DNA of 64,000 bases from Shouchella tritolerans. Its GTDB lineage: Bacteria > Bacillota > Bacilli > Bacillales > Bacillaceae_D. The DNA lies in contig NZ_JAODPB010000005.1 of NCBI RefSeq assembly GCF_025770735.1, positions 124,001 through 188,000 on the forward strand, given 5' to 3'. Every line of letters begins with the position of its first letter. Within the stretch, counting starts at the first letter, position 1. A model generated the notes under the pieces. It had not been told where the DNA came from, did not search any database, and saw only the letters and a list, made by a program, of their open reading frames with translations. Positions 18,508 through 26,459 of this stretch are shown here, piece by piece. Position numbers and translations under genes: made by a program.

Positions 18508-19152
18508 TCACCCTTGTTCATGTAACCAGTCCAGCACTAACCGCAATTGCCGCATATCGTTTGTAATCTCTGTCGCTAATGTTGGGTTGTAAAAGACAGA
18601 TGCAGGATGGAATGTCGGAAATACATGTTGTTCCCGCTCTCCTCGTACTAGTTTGCTAGATTCAAGCGATGGCAATTGCAACAAACGGGTGCAAAACGGT
18701 TTCCCGTGAACATCTTGTAGGTTGACGCTCGGGCCGACAAGGCGTTTAAGAGCAATCGCGCCTAGCGTTACAATGAGCTTTGGGTCCAGTTGTTTGATCA
18801 TTTCATCGAGAAGGGGAGCGTGGGCGATGATTTCCTTTTGCGTCGGCGTTCGGTTTCCACGCTCCTCAATTGGTTTTTTGCTACTTTTAACATCATGTTT
18901 ATAAGGGCGGCTCCTCACGACGCTCGTAATATAAATGTCGTCTCGATTCAAGCCCGCTTCTTTTAAAAAACCATTCAAGTTCGCTCCTGCTCTGCCAGTA
19001 AAAGGCTTGTGCGTTTGCAATTCATCGCGCCCTGGCGCTTCCCCGACAAACAAGACGTCTGCCTCCTCGTTTCCGCCGCCGAGGAGAAAGCCTTCACACG
19101 GGTACGGAGCGATTCGCTTTTTTCCTAGCTCTTGTAACTGTTTGCTAATCAT
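18508..19152 (-). CDS. Uracil-DNA glycosylase superfamily protein (family 4-like) without the Fe-S cysteines
   Basis: This 214-residue protein has family-4 UDG motifs: VLFVGEAPGRDE (motif 1), PFTGRAGANLNGFL and FPTFHPASVFYNP (motif 3). Classical family-4 enzymes bind a 4Fe-4S cluster through four Cys. The expected positions here read Ser (VVRSRPY) and non-Cys (IIAHAPLL), and only one Cys remains near the N-terminus. The cluster is therefore probably absent and the activity should not be assumed. The ATG overlaps the TAG of a 52-codon ORF upstream (ATGATTAG), so translation is coupled. Confidence 0.82.
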   Translation of the reverse strand: MISKQLQELGKKRIAPYPCEGFLLGGGNEEADVLFVGEAPGRDELQTHKPFTGRAGANLNGFLKEAGLNRDDIYITSVVRSRPYKHDVKSSKKPIEERGNRTPTQKEIIAHAPLLDEMIKQLDPKLIVTLGAIALKRLVGPSVNLQDVHGKPFCTRLLQLPSLESSKLVRGEREQHVFPTFHPASVFYNPTLATEITNDMRQLRLVLDWLHEQG

Positions 19153-19303
19153 GGCTTTTCCCTTGCTCCTTTAACCGGGCTTGTTCAATGGCCAATGCCA
19201 TTTCGGTCACGCAACGTTTTCGTTCCTGTTCCGTTTTAGCTTGCATAAACCGTTTATACAAGCCGTCCATATCCGCTTGTTCAAAATCACTACAGGCACG
19301 CAC
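19145..19303 (-). CDS. Small protein of 52 residues coupled to the uracil-DNA glycosylase
   Basis: The ORF starts with a GTG at 19303, with GGAGGG seven bases upstream, and ends with TAG overlapping the glycosylase ATG by 8 bp. The peptide begins MRACSDFEQADMDG (GTG read as Met) and is rich in charged helix formers (QAKTEQERKR, EQARLKEQGK). It is predicted to be a soluble, mostly helical or coiled-coil protein. No family is recognised. The strong ribosome site and the overlap are the evidence that it is real. A role as a partner or stabiliser of the glycosylase is only a guess. Confidence 0.6.
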   Translation of the reverse strand: MRACSDFEQADMDGLYKRFMQAKTEQERKRCVTEMALAIEQARLKEQGKSHD

Positions 19304-19465
19304 GACTTGTCCCTCCTTTTAACTAAGCAGCTTCTCTTTATCACAGGCCCGCTTCTACGGCCCTCCCCGTATTTAATAGAGCAGAGAAAACAGACATGCC
19401 CATCAAGCTGTCTTCTTCCCAACTACGCCTTGTTTCCTTCTTAGGAAGCCACTGAATCGGTCTAC

Positions 19466-20611
19466 TTAATTAGTATAGACTGATTCCCCATTTATAAACG
19501 TTTCTCTCACAACCGTGCCCGCTTGCAATGGCGGACCGCTCCAAATGACAAGATCCGCATCTTTGCCGGTTTCAATCGTGCCAAGGCGGTCATCGATATC
19601 GAGATGTTCTGCTGCCCGTACAGTAATTGCTTCCAACATCCGTTGCTCGCTAATTCCGTACTTTAATGCAAAAGCGGCAGTCGTCAACAAATGTTCAATC
19701 GGAATAACGGGGTGGTCTGTCGTTATCGAAAAAGGCACATTTCTTTCGGCAAACACTTGTACCGTCTCCCAACTTTTGTTGGCAAGCTCTTGTTTCGAGC
19801 GAGAAGAGAAAGTCGGACCAATTGTAAAGCGCACACCACTATTCGCTAGCTCTTCAGCAATAAGGTGGCCTTCTGTCACATGCTCAATTGTAAGCCGCAA
19901 CGAAAACTCATCGGCAATCCGTAAAACGGTCATTATGTCATCTGCACGGTGGGCATGAACACGCATCGGCAGTTTCCCTTCGATAACAGGCACAAGCTGC
20001 TCCATTCCCAAATCCCGTTTTTCTAATTTTCCAGCACGCTTGCGTTCAGCATAGTCTTGGGCGTTCATTAACGCTTGCCTAAAAACGGCAGCCACTCCCA
20101 TACGCGTCACTGGCGCTCGTCCTTTTCCCCCATGGACACGCTTTGGGTTTTCCCCGAGTGCGGCTTTCATTGCCGAAGGTGCTTTAACTGCCATATCAGC
20201 AACAGTACGGCCAGCCGTTTTTAAGATGCATGTTTCGCCGCCAATCACATTGGCGCTTCCTGGTAAAACTTGTACAGTAGTAACCCCAGACTTGCGGGCG
20301 TCGTTAAAACCTGGGTCTAGCGGATTGACGCCATCGATTGCCCGGACTTCAGGTGTACATGCAGCGGTTGTTTCATTGAAATCATGGCCATCATTGCCGA
20401 GCCCTTGTGTGTGGACGCCTAAGTGGGTATGCACATCAATTAAGCCTGGCGTCACCCAGCCCCCTTTCGCATCAATCTTTTCAATCCCTTCTGGCAAAAC
20501 CACATCCACCCCGACTTCTTTTATCCGGTTGCCTTCCACCAATACCGTTCCCGCAACAGCTGGCTGATTCGCAATTCCTGTCCATATGAGCCCGTTTATT
20601 ATCGCTTTCAT
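19466..20611 (-). CDS. Metal-dependent amidohydrolase (imidazolonepropionase-related)
   Basis: This 381-residue enzyme belongs to the amidohydrolase superfamily. The metal-binding HxH is in GLIDVHTHLG (about residue 62), further His ligands are in MRVHAHRADD and LTIEHVTEG, and the Asp is in ITTDHPVIP. The C-terminal DADLVIWSG is the usual small beta-sandwich end. The substrate is not identifiable, and there are no hut genes around. AGAGGGGATCG precedes the ATG. It follows the AbrB-like gene across a terminator, so it probably has its own promoter (TATACT at about 20,645 on the minus strand, no clear -35). Confidence 0.88.
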   Translation of the reverse strand: MKAIINGLIWTGIANQPAVAGTVLVEGNRIKEVGVDVVLPEGIEKIDAKGGWVTPGLIDVHTHLGVHTQGLGNDGHDFNETTAACTPEVRAIDGVNPLDPGFNDARKSGVTTVQVLPGSANVIGGETCILKTAGRTVADMAVKAPSAMKAALGENPKRVHGGKGRAPVTRMGVAAVFRQALMNAQDYAERKRAGKLEKRDLGMEQLVPVIEGKLPMRVHAHRADDIMTVLRIADEFSLRLTIEHVTEGHLIAEELANSGVRFTIGPTFSSRSKQELANKSWETVQVFAERNVPFSITTDHPVIPIEHLLTTAAFALKYGISEQRMLEAITVRAAEHLDIDDRLGTIETGKDADLVIWSGPPLQAGTVVRETFINGESVYTN

Positions 20612-20666
20612 TCGATCCCCTCTTCCCAGTTCGAGTTCTTTCTAGTATACAATGTATCGGCAATAG

Positions 20667-20697
20667 AAAAACACCGAAACCTTAGCGGCTTGCGGTG
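20667..20697 (-). terminator. Intrinsic terminator of the AbrB-like gene
   Basis: The stem CACCG..AAGCC / GGTTT.CGGTG (20672-20697, one bulge) is followed by five T on the minus strand. It overlaps the last codons and the stop codon of the gene. Confidence 0.75.
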
Positions 20698-20972
20698 CTT
20701 TCAAGCTGTTGTTGCAGTTCTTTAATAATTTGCTCTGCTCCTTCTTTGCTTAAAACAATATTTCCGTTTGCAAGTGTCAAATTTTCATCAGAACTTTCGC
20801 CTGTAACCATACATGCTTTGTATGGCTGATATTTTTCTAAAACGATTTGGTCTCCATCAATTAGTATCGCAAGCGGAGTTTTAATTTCAATATTCAGCAT
20901 GCTGCGAAGCTCTTTCGGGATAACAATTCGACCTAGTTGGTCCAGTTTGCGTACGATACCTGTTGATTTCAT
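20682..20972 (-). CDS. AbrB-family transition-state regulator
   Basis: This 96-residue DNA-binding protein has an N-terminal swapped-hairpin domain, MKSTGIVRKLDQLGRIVIP then KELR, almost identical in style to Bacillus AbrB. It has the Cys of AbrB (YKACMVTGE) and the conserved tail LSKEGAEQIIKELQQQL. AbrB represses stationary-phase genes, while Abh is a close paralogue. The sequence fits either, so the symbol is left blank. AGAAGGAG precedes the ATG by about nine bases. The upstream 200 bp are very AT-rich, which is common for self-repressed abrB promoters. Confidence 0.88.
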   Translation of the reverse strand: MKSTGIVRKLDQLGRIVIPKELRSMLNIEIKTPLAILIDGDQIVLEKYQPYKACMVTGESSDENLTLANGNIVLSKEGAEQIIKELQQQLESTASR

Positions 20973-21152
20973 TCTTCACGTCTCCTTCTTAAGCAGTTCC
21001 TATTTCTTCCTTTTTATGCGTATAAATCTAGTTTACTTCATCTTTTTCGCTTTTAATAGTCTAATAGGAAAAATTAGTGTTAAGACGGAAATCTATTCCA
21101 AAAGCTGCTAAAAATAATAGTACTTTTTAATCATTTTTTCATATACAACAAA

Positions 21153-21190
21153 TAAAAAAAAACAGCTCTTTATGAAAAGAACTGTTTTTT
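21153..21190 (-). terminator. Intrinsic terminator of the rplU-prp-rpmA operon
   Basis: The stem AAACAGCTCTTT / AAAAGAACTGTTT has a short loop and a long T-run on the minus strand. It follows the rpmA stop by about 10 bp. The rest of 20,973-21,152 is AT-rich with no ORF supported. Confidence 0.85.
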
Positions 21191-21198
21191 TATTAGCT

Positions 21199-21477
21199 TT
21201 ATGCTGGGTATACACTTACTTTTTTGCGGTCACGACCGACACGCTCATATTTCACAACGCCGTCAATTTTAGCGAACAATGTGTCGTCGCCACCTTTGCC
21301 GACATTCGCACCAGGATATACGCGTGTGCCGCGTTGGCGCACGAGGATAGAACCGCCCGTTACCGCTTGCCCGTCTGCACGTTTAGCACCAAGGCGTTTT
21401 GAGTGGGAGTCACGGCCGTTCTTTGTGCTACCTACCCCTTTTTTCGATGCGAAAAATTGAAGGTCCATTTTCAACAT
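21199..21477 (-). CDS. rpmA: Ribosomal protein bL27 with cleavable N-terminal extension
   Basis: This 92-residue protein of the large subunit reaches the peptidyl-transferase centre. It starts [19 protein letters not shown]. Firmicute L27 is made with a short leader ending in FF before ASKKG, which the protease Prp removes so that the functional N-terminus is exposed. The prp gene is directly upstream. The ATG at 21477 has AGGAGGT seven bases before it; the GTG at 21486 lies inside the ribosome site and is rejected. Confidence 0.98.
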   Translation of the reverse strand: MLKMDLQFFASKKGVGSTKNGRDSHSKRLGAKRADGQAVTGGSILVRQRGTRVYPGANVGKGGDDTLFAKIDGVVKYERVGRDRKKVSVYPA

Positions 21478-21482
21478 GGAAA

Positions 21483-21821
21483 TCACCTCCTGTCTATTTC
21501 AACCGTAATAAAAGTTTGATAAGCGTCAGCCATTGACAAAAATGACAATTCCATCCCTTTTAACAACAGCTGTACATCTTCATATGTCCGTACGTCAAGC
21601 CCATCAGGAACAGCGCAGTCAAGATAGCCACCCTCTCCTTTTGAGCTGACAACTAGATCAACTCCACATAAGGACTGGACAGCATTGACCGTTCCGATGG
21701 AAACAGCGGAAGCGCCGGCACAGACAATGTCTTGGCCGTAAGGACCAGCTTCTGCATGTCCGCTCATCGTAAAAGCGATGATATCATCATGCTCATTATG
21801 TTGCATGCGAACATAAATCAT
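21483..21821 (-). CDS. prp: Ribosomal-processing cysteine protease Prp
   Basis: This 112-residue cysteine protease cleaves the N-terminal extension of ribosomal protein L27. The catalytic pair is visible: His in [13 protein letters not shown] (about 22) and Cys in [11 protein letters not shown] (about 34). It is the ysxB of older annotations and sits, as usual, between rplU and rpmA (5-bp gaps on both sides). The ATG at 21821 has no clear ribosome site, so translation may depend on coupling to rplU. Confidence 0.95.
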   Translation of the reverse strand: MIYVRMQHNEHDDIIAFTMSGHAEAGPYGQDIVCAGASAVSIGTVNAVQSLCGVDLVVSSKGEGGYLDCAVPDGLDVRTYEDVQLLLKGMELSFLSMADAYQTFITVEIDRR

Positions 21822-21826
21822 TGGGA

Positions 21827-22135
21827 TTAACCGTTGATTTTTCCGATAACAACTTTTGTGTAAGGTTGGCGATGGCCTTGCTTGCGACGATAGTTCTTTT
21901 TCGCTTTCATTTTATAGACGATGATTTTCTTGTTACGACCGTGTTTTTCAACCGTTCCCGTAACAGATGCACCTTCTACAAACGGAGCGCCGACTTTCGC
22001 CGATTCGCCTCCTACAAAAAGAACTTTGTCAAAGCTCACTTCTTCGCCAGCCTCTGCGTCTAATTTTTCAACGTAGATTTCTTGGCCTTCTTCTACTTTG
22101 ATTTGCTTTCCGCCAGTTTCAATAATTGCGTACAC
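21827..22135 (-). CDS. rplU: Ribosomal protein bL21
   Basis: This 102-residue protein binds 23S rRNA. The [12 protein letters not shown] start and [17 protein letters not shown] end are family hallmarks. The preferred start is a GTG at 22135 (VYAIIETGG, read as MYAII), with AGGAGG eight bases upstream. The frame extends three codons further to a GTG that is itself part of the ribosome site. It is first in the rplU-prp-rpmA operon behind a strong promoter and a probable L21 leader. Confidence 0.97.
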   Translation of the reverse strand: MYAIIETGGKQIKVEEGQEIYVEKLDAEAGEEVSFDKVLFVGGESAKVGAPFVEGASVTGTVEKHGRNKKIIVYKMKAKKNYRRKQGHRQPYTKVVIGKING

Positions 22136-22247
22136 TGTTTGCACCTCCTCATAACATCAGACTCGCCATCATAGGCAGGACATGCCATTTAAACGCCTAC
22201 TCTGCGCGGTTGTAAGTTCATTGGGTGCTTCTCCAAATCACCAACAA
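22136..22247 (-). promoter_or_regulatory. Probable L21 leader (5' UTR of rplU operon)
   Basis: About 110 transcribed bases lie between the promoter and rplU, enough for the structured L21 leader described upstream of rplU in Firmicutes, which is thought to give autoregulation. Short complementary segments occur (for example GCCTACTCTGCGC and GCGCAGAGTAGGC around one loop), but I did not fold it or align it to the covariance model. Confidence 0.45.
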
Positions 22248-22252
22248 GCTCC

Positions 22253-22281
22253 ATCATAGCATAAATGACTTTTCTAGTCAA
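22253..22281 (-). promoter_or_regulatory. Sigma-A promoter for rplU-prp-rpmA
   Basis: On the minus strand there is TTGACT, exactly 17 bases, then TATGAT. It overlaps the last codons of rng, so the ribosomal operon is uncoupled from rng. Confidence 0.8.
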
Positions 22282-23767
22282 TTGCTTGTGCCATGGCGGC
22301 AAAGCGTTTCCGTGCTTCTTCATAAGAACCAGCAAAATGGATCGAGTAAGGTTTGGCCTGTGGCAATGAGTCGTCTGTTACTAAAAACAAAGTAAGGCCG
22401 GCCAATGACTCAAGCCGCTCCTTATACAGGTCGCCAACCCCGACTAAAAGCGAGCGCAATTCAGCCGTTACGGCGACAACGAGTGCTTCCGCTTGCTCTT
22501 CCAATATGAGCCGTTCAAGCATAAAAGCGTGACCATGGCCTGCCAGCACAGCGCCCGTGCCCGCGCATGCCTTACACTCAACGGTTAAGGTTTTTGCCAT
22601 CGATAAGCGTGTTTTCTTCCGTGTCATTTCAAGCAAGCCTAGTTTCGTAAAACCACGGACACTTGTTTTAACCCTGTCTTTTTTTAGCGCCCGTTCCATT
22701 GTCTGTTGGACAGCCAAGCGGTCTAAGTCGCTCTGCATATCAATAAAATCGATCACGATGATGCCACTGCAGTTGCGGAGGCGAATTTGTTTCGCTGCTT
22801 CTACCGCTGCCAATTTGTTGACAGCGAGTACGGTCTCGCTTTGCGCAAATTTGCCGGTAAACTTGCCTGTATTGACATCAATAACAGTCATAGCCTCCGT
22901 TTCGTCAATGACAAGAAAAGCACCGTTTTTTAGCCAAATACGACGCTTTTGCGCTTTGGCCAATTGGGCGCTAATTCGTGCTGACTGGAACGAAGAACCT
23001 TTATGCGCGTACAGTTTAACCTTGTCCTTATCGTCTGTTTGAACTAGTTGCTTCATCAGGCGGTAATCATCAATGTCATCGACGACCACTTCAGTGACAT
23101 GCTCATTGAGATAGCCTAATAGCAACGTCTCCACTAAAGTAGCTGCTCGGTAAATAAGCGCTGGCGCCTGCTCTTGATGACGGAGCGTTTTTTTCCAAAG
23201 TGTCCGTAAAAACACCAAGTCACGCTCTACCTCTTCAATTGGCGCATCTGCTGCGGCAGTCCGGACAATCGCACCTTCATTGTACTGAAGCTTGTTTTCT
23301 AAAGCAGTGTGTAGCGAAGCTCGAACACGGTCTGATTCAATCCGCCGTGATACTGCCACATACGCCCCTTCTGGCATATAGACAACATATTTTCCCGGAA
23401 TAGACACAACGCCTGATAAACGAGGCCCCTTCTCATTTGTCCCTTCCTTTGTTACTTGTACGGCAATTGTATCGCCTGGCGATACAAACTGGGAAATGCT
23501 TTTTGTTTGTTTTTCCGTTAAGTCGCTTGGATCAAGGTGGAAAGTGAGAAGCTCGTCACGGTGCAAAAATCCGTTCTTGCCCGTGCCAATATCGACAAAA
23601 GCAGCCTCCATGCCAGGAAGGACTCTTTCCACTTTGCCTAAAAACACGCTGCCAACCATTTGGGGGCGGTCATTGCTTTCAAAAAACCATTCAACCACCT
23701 CATTATTTTCCAAAAGGACGGCTTCGCGTTTATTGATCCCTTTCGTAATGACAATCGATTGCTCCAT
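22274..23767 (-). CDS. rng: Ribonuclease G/E family endoribonuclease
   Basis: This 497-residue RNase E/G-type enzyme has an S1 RNA-binding region near the N-terminus (VGSVFLGKVERVLPGMEAA) and the RNase H-like core with catalytic Asp residues (VIDVNTGKF, IIVIDFIDM). The zinc-link CxxC is in ECKACAGTG. It cleaves single-stranded AU-rich RNA 5'-end-dependently. The start is the ATG at 23767 with AAGGAGCG upstream; the longer frame to 23824 lacks a site. B. subtilis has no RNase E/G, so a copy beside rplU is a notable difference. Confidence 0.93.
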   Translation of the reverse strand: MEQSIVITKGINKREAVLLENNEVVEWFFESNDRPQMVGSVFLGKVERVLPGMEAAFVDIGTGKNGFLHRDELLTFHLDPSDLTEKQTKSISQFVSPGDTIAVQVTKEGTNEKGPRLSGVVSIPGKYVVYMPEGAYVAVSRRIESDRVRASLHTALENKLQYNEGAIVRTAAADAPIEEVERDLVFLRTLWKKTLRHQEQAPALIYRAATLVETLLLGYLNEHVTEVVVDDIDDYRLMKQLVQTDDKDKVKLYAHKGSSFQSARISAQLAKAQKRRIWLKNGAFLVIDETEAMTVIDVNTGKFTGKFAQSETVLAVNKLAAVEAAKQIRLRNCSGIIVIDFIDMQSDLDRLAVQQTMERALKKDRVKTSVRGFTKLGLLEMTRKKTRLSMAKTLTVECKACAGTGAVLAGHGHAFMLERLILEEQAEALVVAVTAELRSLLVGVGDLYKERLESLAGLTLFLVTDDSLPQAKPYSIHFAGSYEEARKRFAAMAQAID

Positions 23768-23827
23768 GTTTACGCTCCTTTTTGGCTTGTCTCTTATTTT
23801 ACGCGAAGCCAAAAGGAGATACAATTG

Positions 23828-24673
23828 TTACATGGCTGGGGGTACTAATGTTCTTACTGGCGCGTGAAGTTTCGCCTCCGCAAAATAGGTTTGCAAAAGC
23901 TCTTTTTCTGCAACTGTATAACGTTTGCCACTATCCTCTATTACAAACAGCTGGACTTGGCCCCTCCGTAAAAGCGCTAGGGCATCACGAATGGGCAGCT
24001 GACCAGAAACTTTTGTACGTATATATCTCGTTGCACGATCTGTTTGTTTCGCCATTAAAAACCGCATAAATCGATAGTTTCGCTGCTTGAATTCCAATCC
24101 ATTCGTCAGTGCCAAGAAAGAAAGAATCACGAACAAATTAAGGTGAAAGGGCAAAAATAGCATGAATGACAGTGCTACGGCCAAAAATCCAACCGAAATC
24201 CCAAGGCTAGCTGCCATCGCCCGCTTATACGGCCAAACAGCTAAGCAAGCAAGTTGCACCATCCTTCCGCCATCAAGTGGATAAATTGGCAACAAATTAA
24301 ACAAGACAATCGCGGCGTTGTGGGCAACAAACAATTCATGGTCGTTCTCAGACCAAAAAGGCTGTCCGACTAAGGCATACGACAATGCCCATAACCATAA
24401 GTGCTGAAGCGGTCCTGCCAAGACAATGGCCATTTCCTCTTTAATTGGCTTTACCCCGTTTTCTTCCATTTCAGCAGCGCCGCCAAAGGGAAGCAGCTCC
24501 ATTTTTTTAATATCCCACTTAAGCATATAGGCCGCTACTGAATGCCCCATTTCATGGACAAATACAATGACAAACACCATCAATACTTCTCTAAAATGAC
24601 CGGTGATGATTCCAGCGGCAATGACTAGCCAAAATAGGGGATGTACGCGAACTTTTTTGATAAGTTCAATCAA
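23828..24673 (-). CDS. spoIVFB: Stage IV sporulation protein FB, intramembrane zinc metalloprotease
   Basis: This 281-residue site-2-type protease cleaves pro-sigma-K in the mother cell. It has several membrane segments, the zinc motif HEMGH (about residue 40) and the third ligand region LLPIYPLDGGRM. A C-terminal CBS-like cytoplasmic domain (from about 200) senses ATP in the family. It overlaps spoIVFA by 8 bp, preserving the known two-gene operon in which SpoIVFA holds it inactive. Confidence 0.94.
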   Translation of the reverse strand: MIELIKKVRVHPLFWLVIAAGIITGHFREVLMVFVIVFVHEMGHSVAAYMLKWDIKKMELLPFGGAAEMEENGVKPIKEEMAIVLAGPLQHLWLWALSYALVGQPFWSENDHELFVAHNAAIVLFNLLPIYPLDGGRMVQLACLAVWPYKRAMAASLGISVGFLAVALSFMLFLPFHLNLFVILSFLALTNGLEFKQRNYRFMRFLMAKQTDRATRYIRTKVSGQLPIRDALALLRRGQVQLFVIEDSGKRYTVAEKELLQTYFAEAKLHAPVRTLVPPAM

Positions 24674-25394
24674 AATTCATCACTTCGCTGGGATCAATAT
24701 AGTCATCTCCTTGCCGAATAGCAAAGTAAAAGATGCCTGCCTGATTTTCATCAGATGATACGGTTCCCAGCACCGCTCCGCTTTCTAAAATATCATATGG
24801 ATGGACAGAGACATCATCAAGCATACCGTATATCGAGGATGTGCCATCAGGATGTTGAAGTTCAATCAGATTGCCCAATTCAGATTCTTCGCTTGTCGTC
24901 ACGCGAATCACGTGACCACCTTTAACTGCCTTTACTTCTTCGCCTAATCCCGTTTCGAGCAAAATGCCTTTGCCGTCTTTATCAAAGCTTTCGCGAATGA
25001 CACCTGATGCTGGATAAGCGTAATCGAGTGGTTCCTTTTCTTCTTCAGAGGCACGTTGCTCTGGAAGCAAATGAAGGGGCGACCCTAAATGCTTTTCAAA
25101 AAAAGCAGAAACAGCAGCAAATTGAAAATGCTGGTCAAATGTCTGTTCAACAAATGCTTGCACAGGCTGTACACGCTCATTGCCTGATTGATAGATAATG
25201 CCGATCGTAAAAAACAAGCATCCGGAGATGGCCAATTGCATAACGAAACGGCGTATTCCTGACTGGCGCTTTTGTGGCAGCAAATCGTCGCCTTTTTCAG
25301 CAGAAAGTGGCGTTTGATTCAAGCCAATGTTCCGTTTTGGAGCAGCTTGCCTTCTAGCGGCGATCTTTTTTTGGATTTTTTTCCTTCTATCCAT
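24666..25394 (-). CDS. spoIVFA: Stage IV sporulation protein FA
   Basis: This 242-residue protein has a basic cytoplasmic N-terminus (MDRRKKIQKKIAARR), one membrane segment (about 63-80) and a C-terminal degenerate LytM/M23-like domain with GGHVIRVTTSEE and GNLIELQHPDGTSS. It anchors SpoIVFB and BofA in the outer forespore membrane until SpoIVB cleaves it. The start is the ATG at 25394, with AGAGGGG eight bases upstream. A sigma-E-type promoter lies just before it. Confidence 0.9.
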   Translation of the reverse strand: MDRRKKIQKKIAARRQAAPKRNIGLNQTPLSAEKGDDLLPQKRQSGIRRFVMQLAISGCLFFTIGIIYQSGNERVQPVQAFVEQTFDQHFQFAAVSAFFEKHLGSPLHLLPEQRASEEEKEPLDYAYPASGVIRESFDKDGKGILLETGLGEEVKAVKGGHVIRVTTSEESELGNLIELQHPDGTSSIYGMLDDVSVHPYDILESGAVLGTVSSDENQAGIFYFAIRQGDDYIDPSEVMNFD

Positions 25395-25422
25395 TCTACA
25401 GGCCCCTCTCATCGATTTGTAC

Positions 25423-25451
25423 ATCTTATGACTTGTCCCTAACTCGTATTC
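25423..25451 (-). promoter_or_regulatory. Sigma-E type promoter of spoIVFA-spoIVFB
   Basis: On the minus strand there is GAATACG, 14 bases, then CATAAGAT. This fits the sigma-E consensus (GMATATT-N14-CATACAHT) at 5 of 7 and 6 of 8. Mother-cell expression of spoIVF is known in B. subtilis. Confidence 0.6.
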
Positions 25452-25500
25452 AGGTTAATAATAAAGAAAAGCGGGAATCACAAAAGTAGGGGTGATAATG

Positions 25501-26418
25501 ATGAACAGACGGCGACTAGGAAAATCAGATCTTTACGTAAGCGAGCTCGGCCTTGGGGCGATGTCGCTAGGGACAGATAAACACCGTGCAACAGAAATAA
25601 TCGCTGAGGCGGCAGACCTTGGGGTCAATTATATTGATACTGCCGACTTATACGATTATGGGGAGAATGAAAAAATAATTGGCGCAGCATTAAAAGGAAA
25701 ACGCTCCGAGTTTATCATAGCCACAAAGGCTGGCAATCGTTTTGAAAAGGGGAAACAAGGCTGGGAGTGGGATCCTTCGAAACAATATATTAAAGAGGCG
25801 GCAAAAACGAGCTTGCAGCGACTGCAGACAGATTACATCGACTTGTACCAACTCCACGGCGGAACCATAGACGATCCAATCGATGAAACAATTGAAGCAT
25901 TTGAGGAACTGAAACAGGAAGGGCTTATTCGCGAATACGGCATTTCCTCGATTCGCCCCAATGTGATCCGCACATATGTTGAACAGTCTTCCATTGTGTC
26001 GATTATGATGCAATACAGCATTTTAGACAGGCGTCCAGAAGAGTGGTTTCCGTATTTACAGGAAAATGGAATTAGTGTTGTTGCCCGTGGCCCAGTAGCT
26101 AAAGGGATTTTGAGCGAACGCCCCTTACATACGGTTGCTGCTGCTTCTGACGGCTATTTGGATTACTCAGTCAAAGAAATCGAACAATTGCGTGACGTCC
26201 TTATGCAAACTTACGGAAAAACATACTCTTTGACAAAAGTGGCTTTCGATTATTGTTTGGCCCATCCGCCAGTAGCAGCAGTTGTAGCTGGTGCAAGCTC
26301 TATAGAACAGCTAAGGCAAAATGCCCGCTCATGCAAGGAAGAGCCACTGTTACAGACAGAAATTGACAACATCGAACGAATCACCAAACAAAGCAAATAC
26401 ACGCAACATCGTTCATGA
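25501..26418 (+). CDS. Aldo/keto reductase
   Basis: This 305-residue NADPH-dependent oxidoreductase has a TIM barrel. The catalytic residues are visible: Asp/Tyr in NYIDTADLYDYGENE, Lys in FIIATKAGN and His in LYQLHGG. C-terminal VVAGASSIEQLRQN is the cofactor-binding end. The ATG at 25501 is chosen over the upstream GTG/ATG codons because AGGGG then lies eight bases away. A weak TTGTCC-N17-TAATAA promoter (25433-25461) overlaps the divergent sigma-E promoter. This gene is not part of the B. subtilis spoIVF-min region and looks like an insertion. The substrate is unknown. Confidence 0.92.
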   Translation: MNRRRLGKSDLYVSELGLGAMSLGTDKHRATEIIAEAADLGVNYIDTADLYDYGENEKIIGAALKGKRSEFIIATKAGNRFEKGKQGWEWDPSKQYIKEAAKTSLQRLQTDYIDLYQLHGGTIDDPIDETIEAFEELKQEGLIREYGISSIRPNVIRTYVEQSSIVSIMMQYSILDRRPEEWFPYLQENGISVVARGPVAKGILSERPLHTVAAASDGYLDYSVKEIEQLRDVLMQTYGKTYSLTKVAFDYCLAHPPVAAVVAGASSIEQLRQNARSCKEEPLLQTEIDNIERITKQSKYTQHRS

Positions 26419-26420
26419 AA

Positions 26421-26457
26421 AAGAAGCTCACGCGCATTCCTCGTGCGTGAGCTTCTT
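26421..26457. terminator. Bidirectional terminator between aldo/keto reductase and bioY
   Basis: A perfect 13-bp stem AAGAAGCTCACGC / GCGTGAGCTTCTT has A-runs on the left and T-runs on the right, so it works for both convergent genes. Confidence 0.9.
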
Positions 26458-26459
26458 TT

